13,361 bases of DNA from JBEIJQ01 sp040380145. GTDB taxonomy: Bacteria > Bacteroidota > Bacteroidia > Chitinophagales > Saprospiraceae. A model generated the notes under the pieces. That model did not search any database and was not told where the DNA came from. It was given only the letters and a program-made list of their open reading frames with translations. The position numbers and the translations under genes were made by a program. The stretch covers positions 1 to 13,361 of the forward strand of contig JBEIJQ010000085.1 in the NCBI GenBank assembly GCA_040380145.1. Reading direction: 5' to 3'. This document shows, one piece after another, positions 1 through 8,193 of this stretch (position 1 is the first letter of the stretch; each line of letters opens with the position of its first letter).

Positions 1-131
1 GGTTCTATGTGAAAAATAATGGGTAACTTGCGTAAAAAAAAGGTCTAATGACAATTTTGGGCTAACCCCATCCGTCTTCCAACCCATCGGTCGCGGACGG
101 GATGCGCAAAATGCGCCGCCGGCTTTTTCCG
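1..131. other. Left-edge non-coding stretch, no gene seen
   Basis: Every plus-strand frame entering from the left edge meets a stop within the first few codons. No minus-strand frame here gives a recognisable protein. The first 60 bases are clearly richer in A and T than the genes that follow. A short perfect inverted repeat lies at 104-116 (GCGCA, three-base spacer, TGCGC), but no T tract follows it. I see no end of an upstream gene. Confidence 0.5.
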
Positions 132-164
132 TTGGCCGAAATCCGTGTTTTTTCGCTACTTTTG
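132..164 (+). promoter_or_regulatory. Bacteroidota-type promoter for the aminopeptidase-pdxA-traB run
   Basis: TACTTTTG at 157-164 matches the phylum's -7 consensus TAnnTTTG. A TTG at 132-134 lies 22 bases upstream, close to the usual spacing for the -33 element. Transcription would start near 170, leaving a leader of roughly 24 bases before the ATG at 194. That leader is A-rich and has no Shine-Dalgarno sequence, as is normal in this phylum. The box is seen directly; its activity is inferred. Confidence 0.6.
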
Positions 165-212
165 CGCATCTTCGAACAAAAAAAATTCGTCCCATGACGC
201 AACTGCACACCC

Positions 213-1634
213 TTGCCCAACCGGGGGGCCAACGACCACCTCGTGGTGCTGTCCGACAAGCAGGAACTCGGCTGGGCAGACTCGCTTCTGACCCCTGCCG
301 AGGCTGCCTTTCTCCGGCAACTAGCCCAGGGCCCTACCGGCCACGCCCTGTTCACCGGCGGCGGGCGCATTCTCGTGGTCGAACTGCTCGAGGCCAAAGG
401 CTCGGCCCAGCAGGTGCGGGAAGCGACGCGCCGCGCCGCCTCCGATCGCCTCGACCTGCTGCGCCACTATCGGGTCGAGCATGTGGCGGTGCTCAACCAC
501 AGCCAAAAACACCGCTCCTTGGATTACGCCGAGGGCATGGTGCTGGCCAATTACCAGTTTTTGAAGTACTTCAAGGAAAAAAAGGAAAAAACCACTCCCT
601 TGCAGTCGGTCAGCTTGATGGCCGACCAGGTGTCGGAGGAATCGCTGCGCGAGCTACAGGTCCTGTGCGAGGCCGTGTGCATGGCGCGCGACCTCGTGAA
701 CGAGCCGGTGAATTTCCTGTCCGCCCAACAGTTGTCGAAGGAATTTGCCCGGATGGGCGGTTTGGCGGGCTTTTCCGTCAATGTCCTCGAAAAAGCCGAG
801 ATCGAAGCCCTCGGCATGGGCGGTCTCCTGTCGGTCAACCTCGGCAGCCAGCAGCCGCCGACCTTCACCGTGATGGAATACAAGTCGGCCAACGCCCGCA
901 ACGACCGCCCGGTGGTGCTCGTGGGCAAGGGCGTGGTGTACGACACGGGCGGGCTCAGCCTCAAGCCCACCCTCAATTCGATGGATTCGATGAAGTGCGA
1001 CATGGCGGGCGCGGCGGCGGTGGGCGGGATCCTGTACGCGGCGGCCAAAAACCGGCTTCCCGTTCACCTGATCGGGCTCGTGCCGGCCACCGACAACCGC
1101 CCCGGCGAGAACGCCTATGTGCCCGGCGACGTGATCCGCATCTCCGACGGCACCACCGTGGAGGTGCTCAACTGCGATGCCGAGGGACGCCTCATCTTGG
1201 CCGATGCCCTCCACTATGCCAAGCAATACGGCCCGCAATTGGTGATCGACTTCGCCACCTTGACCGGAGCCGCCGCCGTGGCCGTCGGTCCGCAGGGCAT
1301 CGTCTATATGGGGACCGCCCCCGAAACGGTCAAGACAGACTTGGAAAACAGCGGCCTCGAAGTGCGCGAGCGCTTGGTCGAGTTCCCGCTCTGGGACGAC
1401 TATGCCGACTTGTTGAGGTCCGACATCGCCGATATGAAGAACATCGGCGGTTCCTCGGCGGGAGCGATCACCGCCGGCAAATTCCTCCAGCATTTCACCG
1501 ATTACCCTTGGCTGCACCTCGACATCGCCGGCGGCGCGTTCCTTTCCTCTTCGGAGGGCTATCGCCCCAAAGGCGGTACCGGACAGGGCGTGCGCCTCGT
1601 GTACGATTTTTTGAAAAACGGCCGTTTGGGCTGA
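213..1634 (+). CDS. pepA: M17-family leucyl aminopeptidase
   Basis: This is a cytosolic two-metal aminopeptidase that removes N-terminal residues from peptides. The M17 catalytic domain fills the C-terminal half. GKG with Lys239, YDTGG with Asp244 and Asp263 in KCDMAG supply metal ligands, and Asp322 and Glu324 in NCDAEGRL complete the set. Lys251 and Arg326 are the catalytic pair, matching Lys282 and Arg356 of E. coli PepA. The product is 473 residues against about 500 for PepA, with a divergent N-terminal domain. The start is uncertain. The only start codon in this frame near the beginning is TTG at 213, because a TGA lies at 195-197. A better-placed ATG at 194 is in another frame and would join this one if the G6 run at 223-228 were one base shorter. 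It leads the run into pdxA 28 bases downstream. The family assignment is secure; only the N-terminus is in doubt. Confidence 0.93.
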   Translation: MPNRGANDHLVVLSDKQELGWADSLLTPAEAAFLRQLAQGPTGHALFTGGGRILVVELLEAKGSAQQVREATRRAASDRLDLLRHYRVEHVAVLNHSQKHRSLDYAEGMVLANYQFLKYFKEKKEKTTPLQSVSLMADQVSEESLRELQVLCEAVCMARDLVNEPVNFLSAQQLSKEFARMGGLAGFSVNVLEKAEIEALGMGGLLSVNLGSQQPPTFTVMEYKSANARNDRPVVLVGKGVVYDTGGLSLKPTLNSMDSMKCDMAGAAAVGGILYAAAKNRLPVHLIGLVPATDNRPGENAYVPGDVIRISDGTTVEVLNCDAEGRLILADALHYAKQYGPQLVIDFATLTGAAAVAVGPQGIVYMGTAPETVKTDLENSGLEVRERLVEFPLWDDYADLLRSDIADMKNIGGSSAGAITAGKFLQHFTDYPWLHLDIAGGAFLSSSEGYRPKGGTGQGVRLVYDFLKNGRLG

Positions 1635-1662
1635 TCTTTTTTCCGCCACTCCCAAAATACAC

Positions 1663-2778
1663 ATGAAAAAACCCGTTATCGGCATCACTTTCGGCGACTT
1701 CAACGGCATAGGCCCCGAAGTCATCCTCAAGACCCTTCTCGACGAGCGCATCTTCGAAATGTGCCGCCCCGTGCTGTACGGGAACGCCAAAACGCTGGCT
1801 CACCACCGCGAGGTCCTACAGCTGGAGGAGGTCAAGACCGCCTTGGTCGAAAACGCCGAATCGGCCGCCGAGGGTGTGCTCTCGGTGGTCAACTGCTGGC
1901 CCGATTCGGCCGAGGTTTCCCTCGGCAACATCACCGAAGAGGGCGGCAAATGCGCATGGAAAGCCCTGGACAAGGCCATGGCCGATGTCAAGGGCGGCCA
2001 CCTGCGGGCCTTGGTAACAGCCCCGATCAATAAAAAGGCGATGCAGCTGGCCGCTTTCCCGCACCCCGGCCATACCGAATATCTGGCGGCACAGTTGGGC
2101 GCATCCGAACCGATGATGCTGATGGTGAACGACGGTCTGCGGGTCGGCCTCGCCACCACGCACGTCCCTTTGGCCAAAGTGGCGTCCAACATCCAAAAAG
2201 ATCGTTTGGTCAAAAAACTGGAACTGCTCAACCGCTGCCTGCAACGCGATTTCGGCATCGAAAAACCCAACATCGCCGTGCTGGGCGTCAACCCGCACGC
2301 CGGCGAAGAGGGGGCCATCGGCAACGACGAACAGCAGCACATCATCCCGGCGGTCGCACAGGCCCGCAAGCAGGGACTCCTCGTTTTCGGTCCTTATGCC
2401 GCCGATGGATTCTTCGGCTCCGGGGCTTTCGCCAAGCACGACGCCATCCTCGCGATGTACCACGACCAAGGGCTCATCGCCTTCAAGGCCCTGAGCTTCC
2501 ACCTAGGGGTCAACTATACCGCCGGACTGCCCTTTGTGCGCACCTCGCCCGACCACGGGACGGGCTACGACATCGCCGGACAGAACATCGCCGACCCGTC
2601 TTCTTTCCGGGCGGCCCTGTTCGCGGCCATCGACATCGCCCGGCAACGGGCGCGCTACGACCAGTGGCACGCGGATTCCATCCGCAAAGGGGGCCAACGC
2701 CCCGCCGAACTGCAGATCGAGGCCGAGGGCGGCGACGACGGCGTGATCCGCGACGACCGCAGCGTTTCCAGCGACTGA
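1663..2778 (+). CDS. pdxA: 4-hydroxythreonine-4-phosphate dehydrogenase
   Basis: PdxA oxidises 4-phosphohydroxy-L-threonine with NAD(P), the step before PdxJ in the deoxyxylulose-phosphate-dependent vitamin B6 pathway. The protein opens with the family pattern GITFGDFNGIGPE. The substrate-binding pair is His137-Thr138 in PGHTEY. The three metal-ligand histidines are His167 (TTHVPL), His212 (NPHAGE) and His267 (YHDQG), one residue on from E. coli His166, His211 and His266. The product is 371 residues against about 330 in E. coli, and most of the excess is an acidic tail after about residue 340. The ATG at 1663 follows an A-rich leader and lies 28 bases after the aminopeptidase stop. The next gene begins 11 bases after its stop, so the three are probably co-transcribed. 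All key residues are intact. Confidence 0.95.
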   Translation: MKKPVIGITFGDFNGIGPEVILKTLLDERIFEMCRPVLYGNAKTLAHHREVLQLEEVKTALVENAESAAEGVLSVVNCWPDSAEVSLGNITEEGGKCAWKALDKAMADVKGGHLRALVTAPINKKAMQLAAFPHPGHTEYLAAQLGASEPMMLMVNDGLRVGLATTHVPLAKVASNIQKDRLVKKLELLNRCLQRDFGIEKPNIAVLGVNPHAGEEGAIGNDEQQHIIPAVAQARKQGLLVFGPYAADGFFGSGAFAKHDAILAMYHDQGLIAFKALSFHLGVNYTAGLPFVRTSPDHGTGYDIAGQNIADPSSFRAALFAAIDIARQRARYDQWHADSIRKGGQRPAELQIEAEGGDDGVIRDDRSVSSD

Positions 2779-2789
2779 ACCGCTTTGCC

Positions 2790-5700
2790 ATGCACCTGTT
2801 CCGCGCGCTTTTCCTGACGCTGATCGGCCTGTGTTGGAGCGCTGTGACGGTTCATGGCCAAAAACCGTCGGGCAACCGCATCAAGCCGATCGGACGGCCC
2901 GATTCAATCGGCCGGAAAGACGCCCGTGATTCCTACGCGCTCCTGTGGGAAATCTCCGGTAACGGCCTCGCGGAGCCCTCGTACTTGTTCGGCACCACGC
3001 ATGTGCGCGATTGGCGAGCGTTCGATTTTCCCGACTCCCTGCCCGTTGTTTTCAGACGCTGCGATGCCGTGGCCTTTGAATTGCATCCGGATTCCGCTTT
3101 TCTGGTTTACCTCAATCCGCCCCCGTGGACCGTGGGCAACTTTCGCTTCGAGGCGGACCGGTGGAGCATCGAACGAACCCCGGATCCCCACCGGTTCGGC
3201 GTGGCCAGCCCGGCCTTCCGCCTTCCCTTTACGATCCTCCAAGACGGGGTTTTCAACCGCAACTCGGAAGAGGGCGACAGCTTGGCCAAATGTTTCATGG
3301 ACCTGTATCTGTACGATCGGGCGGTTCTTTTGGGAAAAAAAGTTTTCGGACTGGAATCCATCTGGAGCCAAACTTTTTCCCCTGAATGGGGAGACACGAT
3401 CCGGGAACCTTTTTTCGAATGGCCCGACAGCCTCAAAACAGACAAGGAAAAAGCCCGTAAAAAACGGGGCAAGCGACCCGAAAGCCAACGATGGGTTTAC
3501 GACAGGGACAAATTGATCGAGGTCTATCTGCAGGGCGACATCGAAAGGTTGGTGCTCGGCGAGGCCTCCGATCTGGACGAATCGGAAAAAAAAGAATTTT
3601 TGGCCCGGAACTATGTGATGGTGCATGCGATGGACTCCCTGATGCGGCAGCACCGACTGTTCGCCAACATGGGCTGCGCCCATCTGGGAGGCCCCAAGGG
3701 CGTGGTGCAACTGCTCCGCCAAAAAGGCTATGTGCTGCGGGCCATGTCGCCGGTATTCGACGGCGACGGACTGGCCTTCGGCATCGAGAGCGACGAAAGG
3801 CCCCTCCGTGCGTGGCGGCCCGAAAACGGGCATTTTTCCACCTCCGTTTTCCACGATCCATTTCAGCTCCGATATCGGTACGCCTCGGACGCCAACGCTT
3901 GGATCATCCCAGACGATGCCAATGCCCGGAGCGCTTATGTGGTGGAGTTTCCCCTCTTCCTGTCTGCATCCGGCACGGCCCTGCCGCAGGCCAGCGCACG
4001 CGCTTTGTTGAAAAAAATGCAAAAAGACTACATGGATCCCTCGCGCTGGCCCTCCGTCGCCGAAAAGGATCTGGACCCGGACAACAAATTGCCACGAAAG
4101 CCCCAACGCCGCCGCAAAAAGACCGAAATCCCGCCCGCCGAAGAACCCGAAACAGAGGATGCTCCCGCGGAGCGACCGCCCAAAAACGATCTGCCCAAAG
4201 GCCGCCGCCCCCAAAACGATCCCGGGCGCGACCGACCGGTGTGGGATACCCTGCGCAACGATTCCACGATCGCTTTCACCACGGTCTTTCCCGGTGGCGA
4301 CAACTGGCACAAGCTCCGGATCTGCACCGACGGCAACCGTCTGTGGTTGCTGGCCATGACGGTCCGCGACAGTTCGGCCCTTCTCCGCCGCGATGTCAGT
4401 GCGTTTTTCGACGATTTTCGGCCGCGCCGCGCCCCTTACCCGGCCACGCCGGCTCCCGAAACCTGGGCCGGTCTGGACCTGCTATCCGCTGACTGCCGGC
4501 GATCCATCGGGGAAATTCCGCACGAGGAGGACCGAACCATTTTTGCCCGTTTGCGGGCCGTCCAAACGCTCCTCCCCGACGGTTCGTCTGTTTTTGCAAG
4601 GGCGCACGATCTGTCGCTCGAAAACCTGGGCCTCAACGACGGGACGGTGCTGGAAGAAGCCCTCGAACCTTTCCGCAACTGGTTCGGCTCCCCGCGCAAA
4701 AAAAAGGAGGGACTTCTTTTTGACGGACGGTATCCTTATCGGCGCGAAGCGTTCCGCTTGGATTCCGCCAACCAACTTTGCACGATGGCCTTTCGGCGCG
4801 GTACCCGGGTGTTTTCGCTGGCCCTGTTGGCCGACGGCCGGGGCTGGGACGATCCCTCCGCGATGGCCCGGGTGGACTCCATCGCTCCGTTGCCGTTGGC
4901 TTTGGGGCCATTGAAGCCCCTGCAAGTGGATTCGGTCGGCATCCGCCTGCCGTTTCCCGAGCAATTTTACTGCGACCGGGCCAATTGGGCCAACGACCTG
5001 TTTCTGTACGACGAGCATTTCGTCGGCAACTGGTCGGCAATTGGCCACGATGAAAGCTCCGGTGCGCATTTTGTAGCCTCGGCGCACACTTTCAACCCGT
5101 TTTTCTTGTCGGCGGAAAGGGATTCCTCCCTATTGGCCTGGACCGAAAAATTCTATTTCGACCAGTGGAAAAGGCTGGTCTATTCGGCTTCCTATCTCGA
5201 CGAAACGGTTTTGGAAGGCCGTGTCCGCCGCGACACGCTGCCCGACGGCACGCGGGCCATCACCTTTTCGGCACGCGACACCGTGTGCGGTTTCGCCCTG
5301 CTGTCGCGCCTCGCGCCACGGGGCGACCGCTTGTACACCTGGCACGCCTTTTTTCCCCTGGAACTGGACTCCGCCACCGTCGAAAGAGATTTTTTGGACA
5401 AAATCTTGTTCCTGGACAGTCTGCCGAATGGCATCCGCAACGAAGAGTTGTTGAAAAAACGCGTCCTCGAAGCCCTTTCGGGCCCTGATTCCGTGAAAAT
5501 GGCGATGGCCCTGCAATGCCACGAACAGGTCGCTTGGGCCACCTCGGATTCGGCGGTGCTTTGCGGAGCGCTGTGGAAATGTCTGTCGAACCATCGCTGG
5601 GAAGATCCCGACAACGAATCTTTTTCCGACCTGAAGATTTTGTTGGGCTGTTTGGATACCATGCCGTCGCTTTCGAGGGATTCCTTGTCTTGGAAAATGT

Positions 5701-6740
5701 TCCTGCAATTCCCGATGGCTTCCGAATGGTCGCGGGTAGGGCTGAAAAAACTGGCCGCCGCCCGTCGAACGGCCGTTTTCGACACCCTTTTCGCCCGGCC
5801 CGAATGGGTTTCCCTTTTCGACAGAAAAGATTTGAAAATGCTGGTCGAGGAGTTTTTGGGAAGCAGAAAATCGCCGGTGGACACGGCATCGCTGTCCGGA
5901 ATGCTCCAAAGGCCCGAACTGCTCGTGGCCGGTCTCCAAGTACTGGCCAAGCGGAAACGGGACAACGGAATCCGAGCCATTTTGGACCGTTGCGAAAACC
6001 GCTTGGTCCCATTGGCGGATTCCCTTTTCAAAGGGTTCTTCTCGGAGGCCGATCCCGACCTTGTTTCAGCGGTCTTGAACATAGAATGGAGCGAAACGGC
6101 CCGGAACGAATGGCAGGACTCGTCGATCCATGTAGATACTTTGTTCCACGCTGTCGAACAGTTGCGGGAAACCATGGAATACTGGCAGAGACAAAAAAGC
6201 CTGTCGCCCGAGGCTACGGCCCTGTTGGTGCGGATGTCCGACAATTGGTCGGTGCCGTTTTTGGGGGGCTACTCGCTCTATGTACTGACCCGCCAAGGCT
6301 ATTCGTCTGCCGATGAACGCTGGCTGCGGGCCGCCCAAGCCCGGCCCGAATGGGTCCACCGGATCTTGACCGCTCTGCGAAGCGACAAAGAATTGCGGAA
6401 ATTGCCTGCCCGTTTCCGAACCGAAGAGTTCGGGCGCTACCTGATGGAGGAGTACCATCTCGGATCGCATTCCCCTCGTCGGTTTTTGGGCTGCTTCGTG
6501 CGCTATGCTCCTTACGAAGATCGGCCGCAGCGCTTTTTTGTGTATCTCGTCAAGGACGAATGGGGTGAAAACCGGTTGTACATCAGTCCCGGTTATCCGA
6601 AAAATATCGATCAGGGGCGCATTTTTTACACAGACGAGCCTTTTTCGGAATATATGTATTCGAATGAAAATCCTTCGAAGAAAGAAATCGGGAAATTCTT
6701 GAAACAAGTGGGCTACAGTCGCAAGCCCCACGAAGACTGA
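2790..6740 (+). CDS. Very large secreted protein with N-terminal TraB/GumN (TIKI-like) domain
   Basis: The 1316-residue product begins with a signal peptide of about 23 residues, with predicted cleavage before Gln24, so it should act in the periplasm or at the surface. Residues about 50-320 form a TraB/GumN domain. GTTH lies at 68-71, an acidic FEL at 96-98, RN at 273-274 and GCAHLGG at 295-301. In the TIKI branch these conserved positions form a metalloprotease site. A charged, proline-rich linker follows at about 430-485. Two similar beta-rich segments come next, near 506-545 and 661-703. A long helical stretch at about 900-1215 recalls ARM/HEAT-type repeats. The end (about 1231-1316) is rich in Tyr and Phe. 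Nothing after the first domain is recognisable to me. I chose ATG 2790 because it starts the signal peptide; the frame is open further upstream, but that part overlaps pdxA. The TraB call is good; substrate and role are unknown. Confidence 0.8.
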   Translation: MHLFRALFLTLIGLCWSAVTVHGQKPSGNRIKPIGRPDSIGRKDARDSYALLWEISGNGLAEPSYLFGTTHVRDWRAFDFPDSLPVVFRRCDAVAFELHPDSAFLVYLNPPPWTVGNFRFEADRWSIERTPDPHRFGVASPAFRLPFTILQDGVFNRNSEEGDSLAKCFMDLYLYDRAVLLGKKVFGLESIWSQTFSPEWGDTIREPFFEWPDSLKTDKEKARKKRGKRPESQRWVYDRDKLIEVYLQGDIERLVLGEASDLDESEKKEFLARNYVMVHAMDSLMRQHRLFANMGCAHLGGPKGVVQLLRQKGYVLRAMSPVFDGDGLAFGIESDERPLRAWRPENGHFSTSVFHDPFQLRYRYASDANAWIIPDDANARSAYVVEFPLFLSASGTALPQASARALLKKMQKDYMDPSRWPSVAEKDLDPDNKLPRKPQRRRKKTEIPPAEEPETEDAPAERPPKNDLPKGRRPQNDPGRDRPVWDTLRNDSTIAFTTVFPGGDNWHKLRICTDGNRLWLLAMTVRDSSALLRRDVSAFFDDFRPRRAPYPATPAPETWAGLDLLSADCRRSIGEIPHEEDRTIFARLRAVQTLLPDGSSVFARAHDLSLENLGLNDGTVLEEALEPFRNWFGSPRKKKEGLLFDGRYPYRREAFRLDSANQLCTMAFRRGTRVFSLALLADGRGWDDPSAMARVDSIAPLPLALGPLKPLQVDSVGIRLPFPEQFYCDRANWANDLFLYDEHFVGNWSAIGHDESSGAHFVASAHTFNPFFLSAERDSSLLAWTEKFYFDQWKRLVYSASYLDETVLEGRVRRDTLPDGTRAITFSARDTVCGFALLSRLAPRGDRLYTWHAFFPLELDSATVERDFLDKILFLDSLPNGIRNEELLKKRVLEALSGPDSVKMAMALQCHEQVAWATSDSAVLCGALWKCLSNHRWEDPDNESFSDLKILLGCLDTMPSLSRDSLSWKMFLQFPMASEWSRVGLKKLAAARRTAVFDTLFARPEWVSLFDRKDLKMLVEEFLGSRKSPVDTASLSGMLQRPELLVAGLQVLAKRKRDNGIRAILDRCENRLVPLADSLFKGFFSEADPDLVSAVLNIEWSETARNEWQDSSIHVDTLFHAVEQLRETMEYWQRQKSLSPEATALLVRMSDNWSVPFLGGYSLYVLTRQGYSSADERWLRAAQARPEWVHRILTALRSDKELRKLPARFRTEEFGRYLMEEYHLGSHSPRRFLGCFVRYAPYEDRPQRFFVYLVKDEWGENRLYISPGYPKNIDQGRIFYTDEPFSEYMYSNENPSKKEIGKFLKQVGYSRKPHED

Positions 6741-6757
6741 TCGGCCCGGCCCATCAG
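6737..6757. other. Short inverted repeat spanning the stop codons of two convergent genes
   Basis: CTGAT at 6737-6741 pairs with ATCAG at 6753-6757, and GC pairs inside the loop add to the stem after one mismatch. The stops of the plus-strand traB-like gene (6738-6740) and the minus-strand tolC-like gene (6754-6756) both fall within the stem arms. Neither side has a good T tract, so it could at most be a weak two-way 3'-end structure. Confidence 0.3.
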
Positions 6758-8088
6758 AAAGAGCCGGCCATCCGCCGCAGCGACCATTCGGCACGCAGGG
6801 CCTCGAAGCGGGTTCCGATGGCACGGCTGCGGGTATCTTCCAGCAGGCGCTGCGCCTCGCGCAATTCGAAGGCCGTGCCCGCGCCCGCCAGACAGCGTTC
6901 GCGCACGAGGGCGTACTGTCGGGTGGCCAGCTGCAGGTTTTTTTCCTCGATTTCCAATATCGCGCGGGCCGTTGAACAGGCTTGCATGGCCATGGCCGCC
7001 CGGGCCGCGGCCTCCGTCCGGGTCCGCTCCTCGTCGGTCTGCGCGGCGATGACCGCGAGGCGCGCGTTTTCCAGTTGGCGCCGCGTGTTGTGGCCGTTGT
7101 ACAGGTTCCAAGTCAGGGTGAATCCGGTGTTCAGGCCATAGTTTTGGTTGAAAAGCAAGAAACCGGCCTGATTGTGGGTCCGGGCGTATTGATAGGACGC
7201 CCCGAAATCCAGACGGGGCTTTTTCCAAGTGGCCGCTTCCGCTTCGGCCGTCTTGGCCAATTCGACCTGACGGGCGCGCACGATGAGCAGCGTCTGGTCG
7301 GACAAAGCCCGTTCGTACAGGCGCCGGAGCGTGTCCATCGGAGCCAGCGGCAGACTATCGCCCACCGAAAATTCCGCCACCGGATCCCCGCCCATCAGGA
7401 CATTCAATTGGATTCGCCCCTCCGCCAGGGATTGTCCTTCACGCAGACGGGCCGCCTCGAACGCATGGAGGTCGAGTTCGGCCTGCAAGAGATCCGATTG
7501 GTTGCCGCGCCCGTTCTTCCACAGCGTTTCGGCCAGCGAGCGGCGCTCCTCGGCCAATTCGACGGCATAGTCGAACGCTTTCAACTGCTGGGTGCCGCGC
7601 ACCAGGTCGTAATAGGCCAATAGAGCGCTTTCTGCTGCCGCTTCCACGGCCAACCGGAGTTCGAGCCGCCCCAGTTCGGCCGTTTGCGACAAGCGGTCGT
7701 AGGCCACGAACATCCGCCGCCCGTCGTACAGCGTCCAGTTCAAGGCCACACCGAGGGAGCCGTTGAACGACTGGGCGAAGAGCCGTTCCTGTTCCAGTCC
7801 ACTGGCGAACCGTTGGTTGGTGTTCTGGTTGCCGTAGCCCACTTGTCCCACCAGATCCACCCTCGGCAGGAAACCGGCGTTGCCCTTGGTGACGTTGTTT
7901 TCGGCCTCTCGGACAGAGATCCGTTCCATCCGCACCGAAAAATTGTTCTCCAGGGTGCGGGCGAGCACCTCCTCTGCCGAGAGCAGAGGCGCTTGGGCGG
8001 TCAAGGTGGCAGCAGAGAACAAAAAGGCCAACGAAAACCATCGCCGGCGGGCCGCAAAAGTTAAATTCGGATCGGAAAAGAAAATCAT
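6754..8088 (-). CDS. TolC-family outer-membrane channel protein
   Basis: TolC-family proteins form trimeric outer-membrane channels with long periplasmic helices and export drugs, proteins or metals with an inner-membrane pump. This 444-residue product has a signal peptide (RRR followed by a hydrophobic stretch, cut near residue 31 before Gln, or at 33). Two outer-membrane efflux repeats follow at about 36-230 and 250-440. The internal duplication is visible: LPRVDL (74-79) answers KPRLDF (290-295), and NWTLYDG (117-123) answers TWNLYNG (326-332). Length is normal for the family. ATG 8088 is the only ATG in position. No membrane-fusion protein or RND, ABC or MFS pump gene lies in the window, so its partner must be elsewhere or beyond the operon norm. 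It converges on the traB-like gene with 13 bases between them. Confidence 0.92.
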   Translation of the reverse strand: MIFFSDPNLTFAARRRWFSLAFLFSAATLTAQAPLLSAEEVLARTLENNFSVRMERISVREAENNVTKGNAGFLPRVDLVGQVGYGNQNTNQRFASGLEQERLFAQSFNGSLGVALNWTLYDGRRMFVAYDRLSQTAELGRLELRLAVEAAAESALLAYYDLVRGTQQLKAFDYAVELAEERRSLAETLWKNGRGNQSDLLQAELDLHAFEAARLREGQSLAEGRIQLNVLMGGDPVAEFSVGDSLPLAPMDTLRRLYERALSDQTLLIVRARQVELAKTAEAEAATWKKPRLDFGASYQYARTHNQAGFLLFNQNYGLNTGFTLTWNLYNGHNTRRQLENARLAVIAAQTDEERTRTEAAARAAMAMQACSTARAILEIEEKNLQLATRQYALVRERCLAGAGTAFELREAQRLLEDTRSRAIGTRFEALRAEWSLRRMAGSF

Positions 8089-8193
8089 GGGAAACTACAT
8101 GGATATTTGAGGCGAAGCCAATCTGCTTTCTCTGCAAAACAATTCAATTCTGCGCTATCGAGCCCATTTTTTCACCTTTTATTCTTCCTATCC
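8089..8193. other. Divergent intergenic region between tolC-like and LipL32-like genes
   Basis: These 105 bases must hold the promoters of both flanking genes, but I find no perfect TAnnTTTG on either strand. The nearest minus-strand match is TTGTTTTG, read from 8142 to 8135, with one mismatch, about 46 bases before the tolC-like start. The plus-strand leader just before 8194 is pyrimidine-rich. Confidence 0.4.

Noticed and set aside
104..116. GCGCA-AAA-TGCGC inverted repeat upstream of the first promoter
   Set aside because: A five-base stem with no T tract and no known operator match is too weak to call a site.
194..1666. A 490-codon open frame overlapping the aminopeptidase on the same strand
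   Set aside because: It is rich in Arg, Gly and Pro with no motif, as expected for an out-of-frame reading of GC-rich coding sequence. The aminopeptidase frame carries all M17 residues. Only its first dozen codons matter, for the start question.
654..1790. A long minus-strand open frame opposite the aminopeptidase
   Set aside because: It is rich in His, Gly, Arg and Val with no recognisable domain. It is a codon-bias shadow of the real gene.
2664..2789. N-terminal extension of the TraB/GumN protein upstream of 2790
   Set aside because: The added residues are an Arg-rich out-of-frame reading of the pdxA end and would hide the signal peptide that begins at ATG 2790.
2904..6244. Several long minus-strand open frames opposite the TraB/GumN gene (for example 2904-4310 and 5192-6244)
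   Set aside because: They have low-complexity composition and no start context. The plus-strand gene is continuous and has a signal peptide and family motifs.
8107..8193. TTG start giving a longer LipL32-like protein
   Set aside because: The signal peptide begins cleanly at ATG 8194. The extension would place 29 residues ahead of it.
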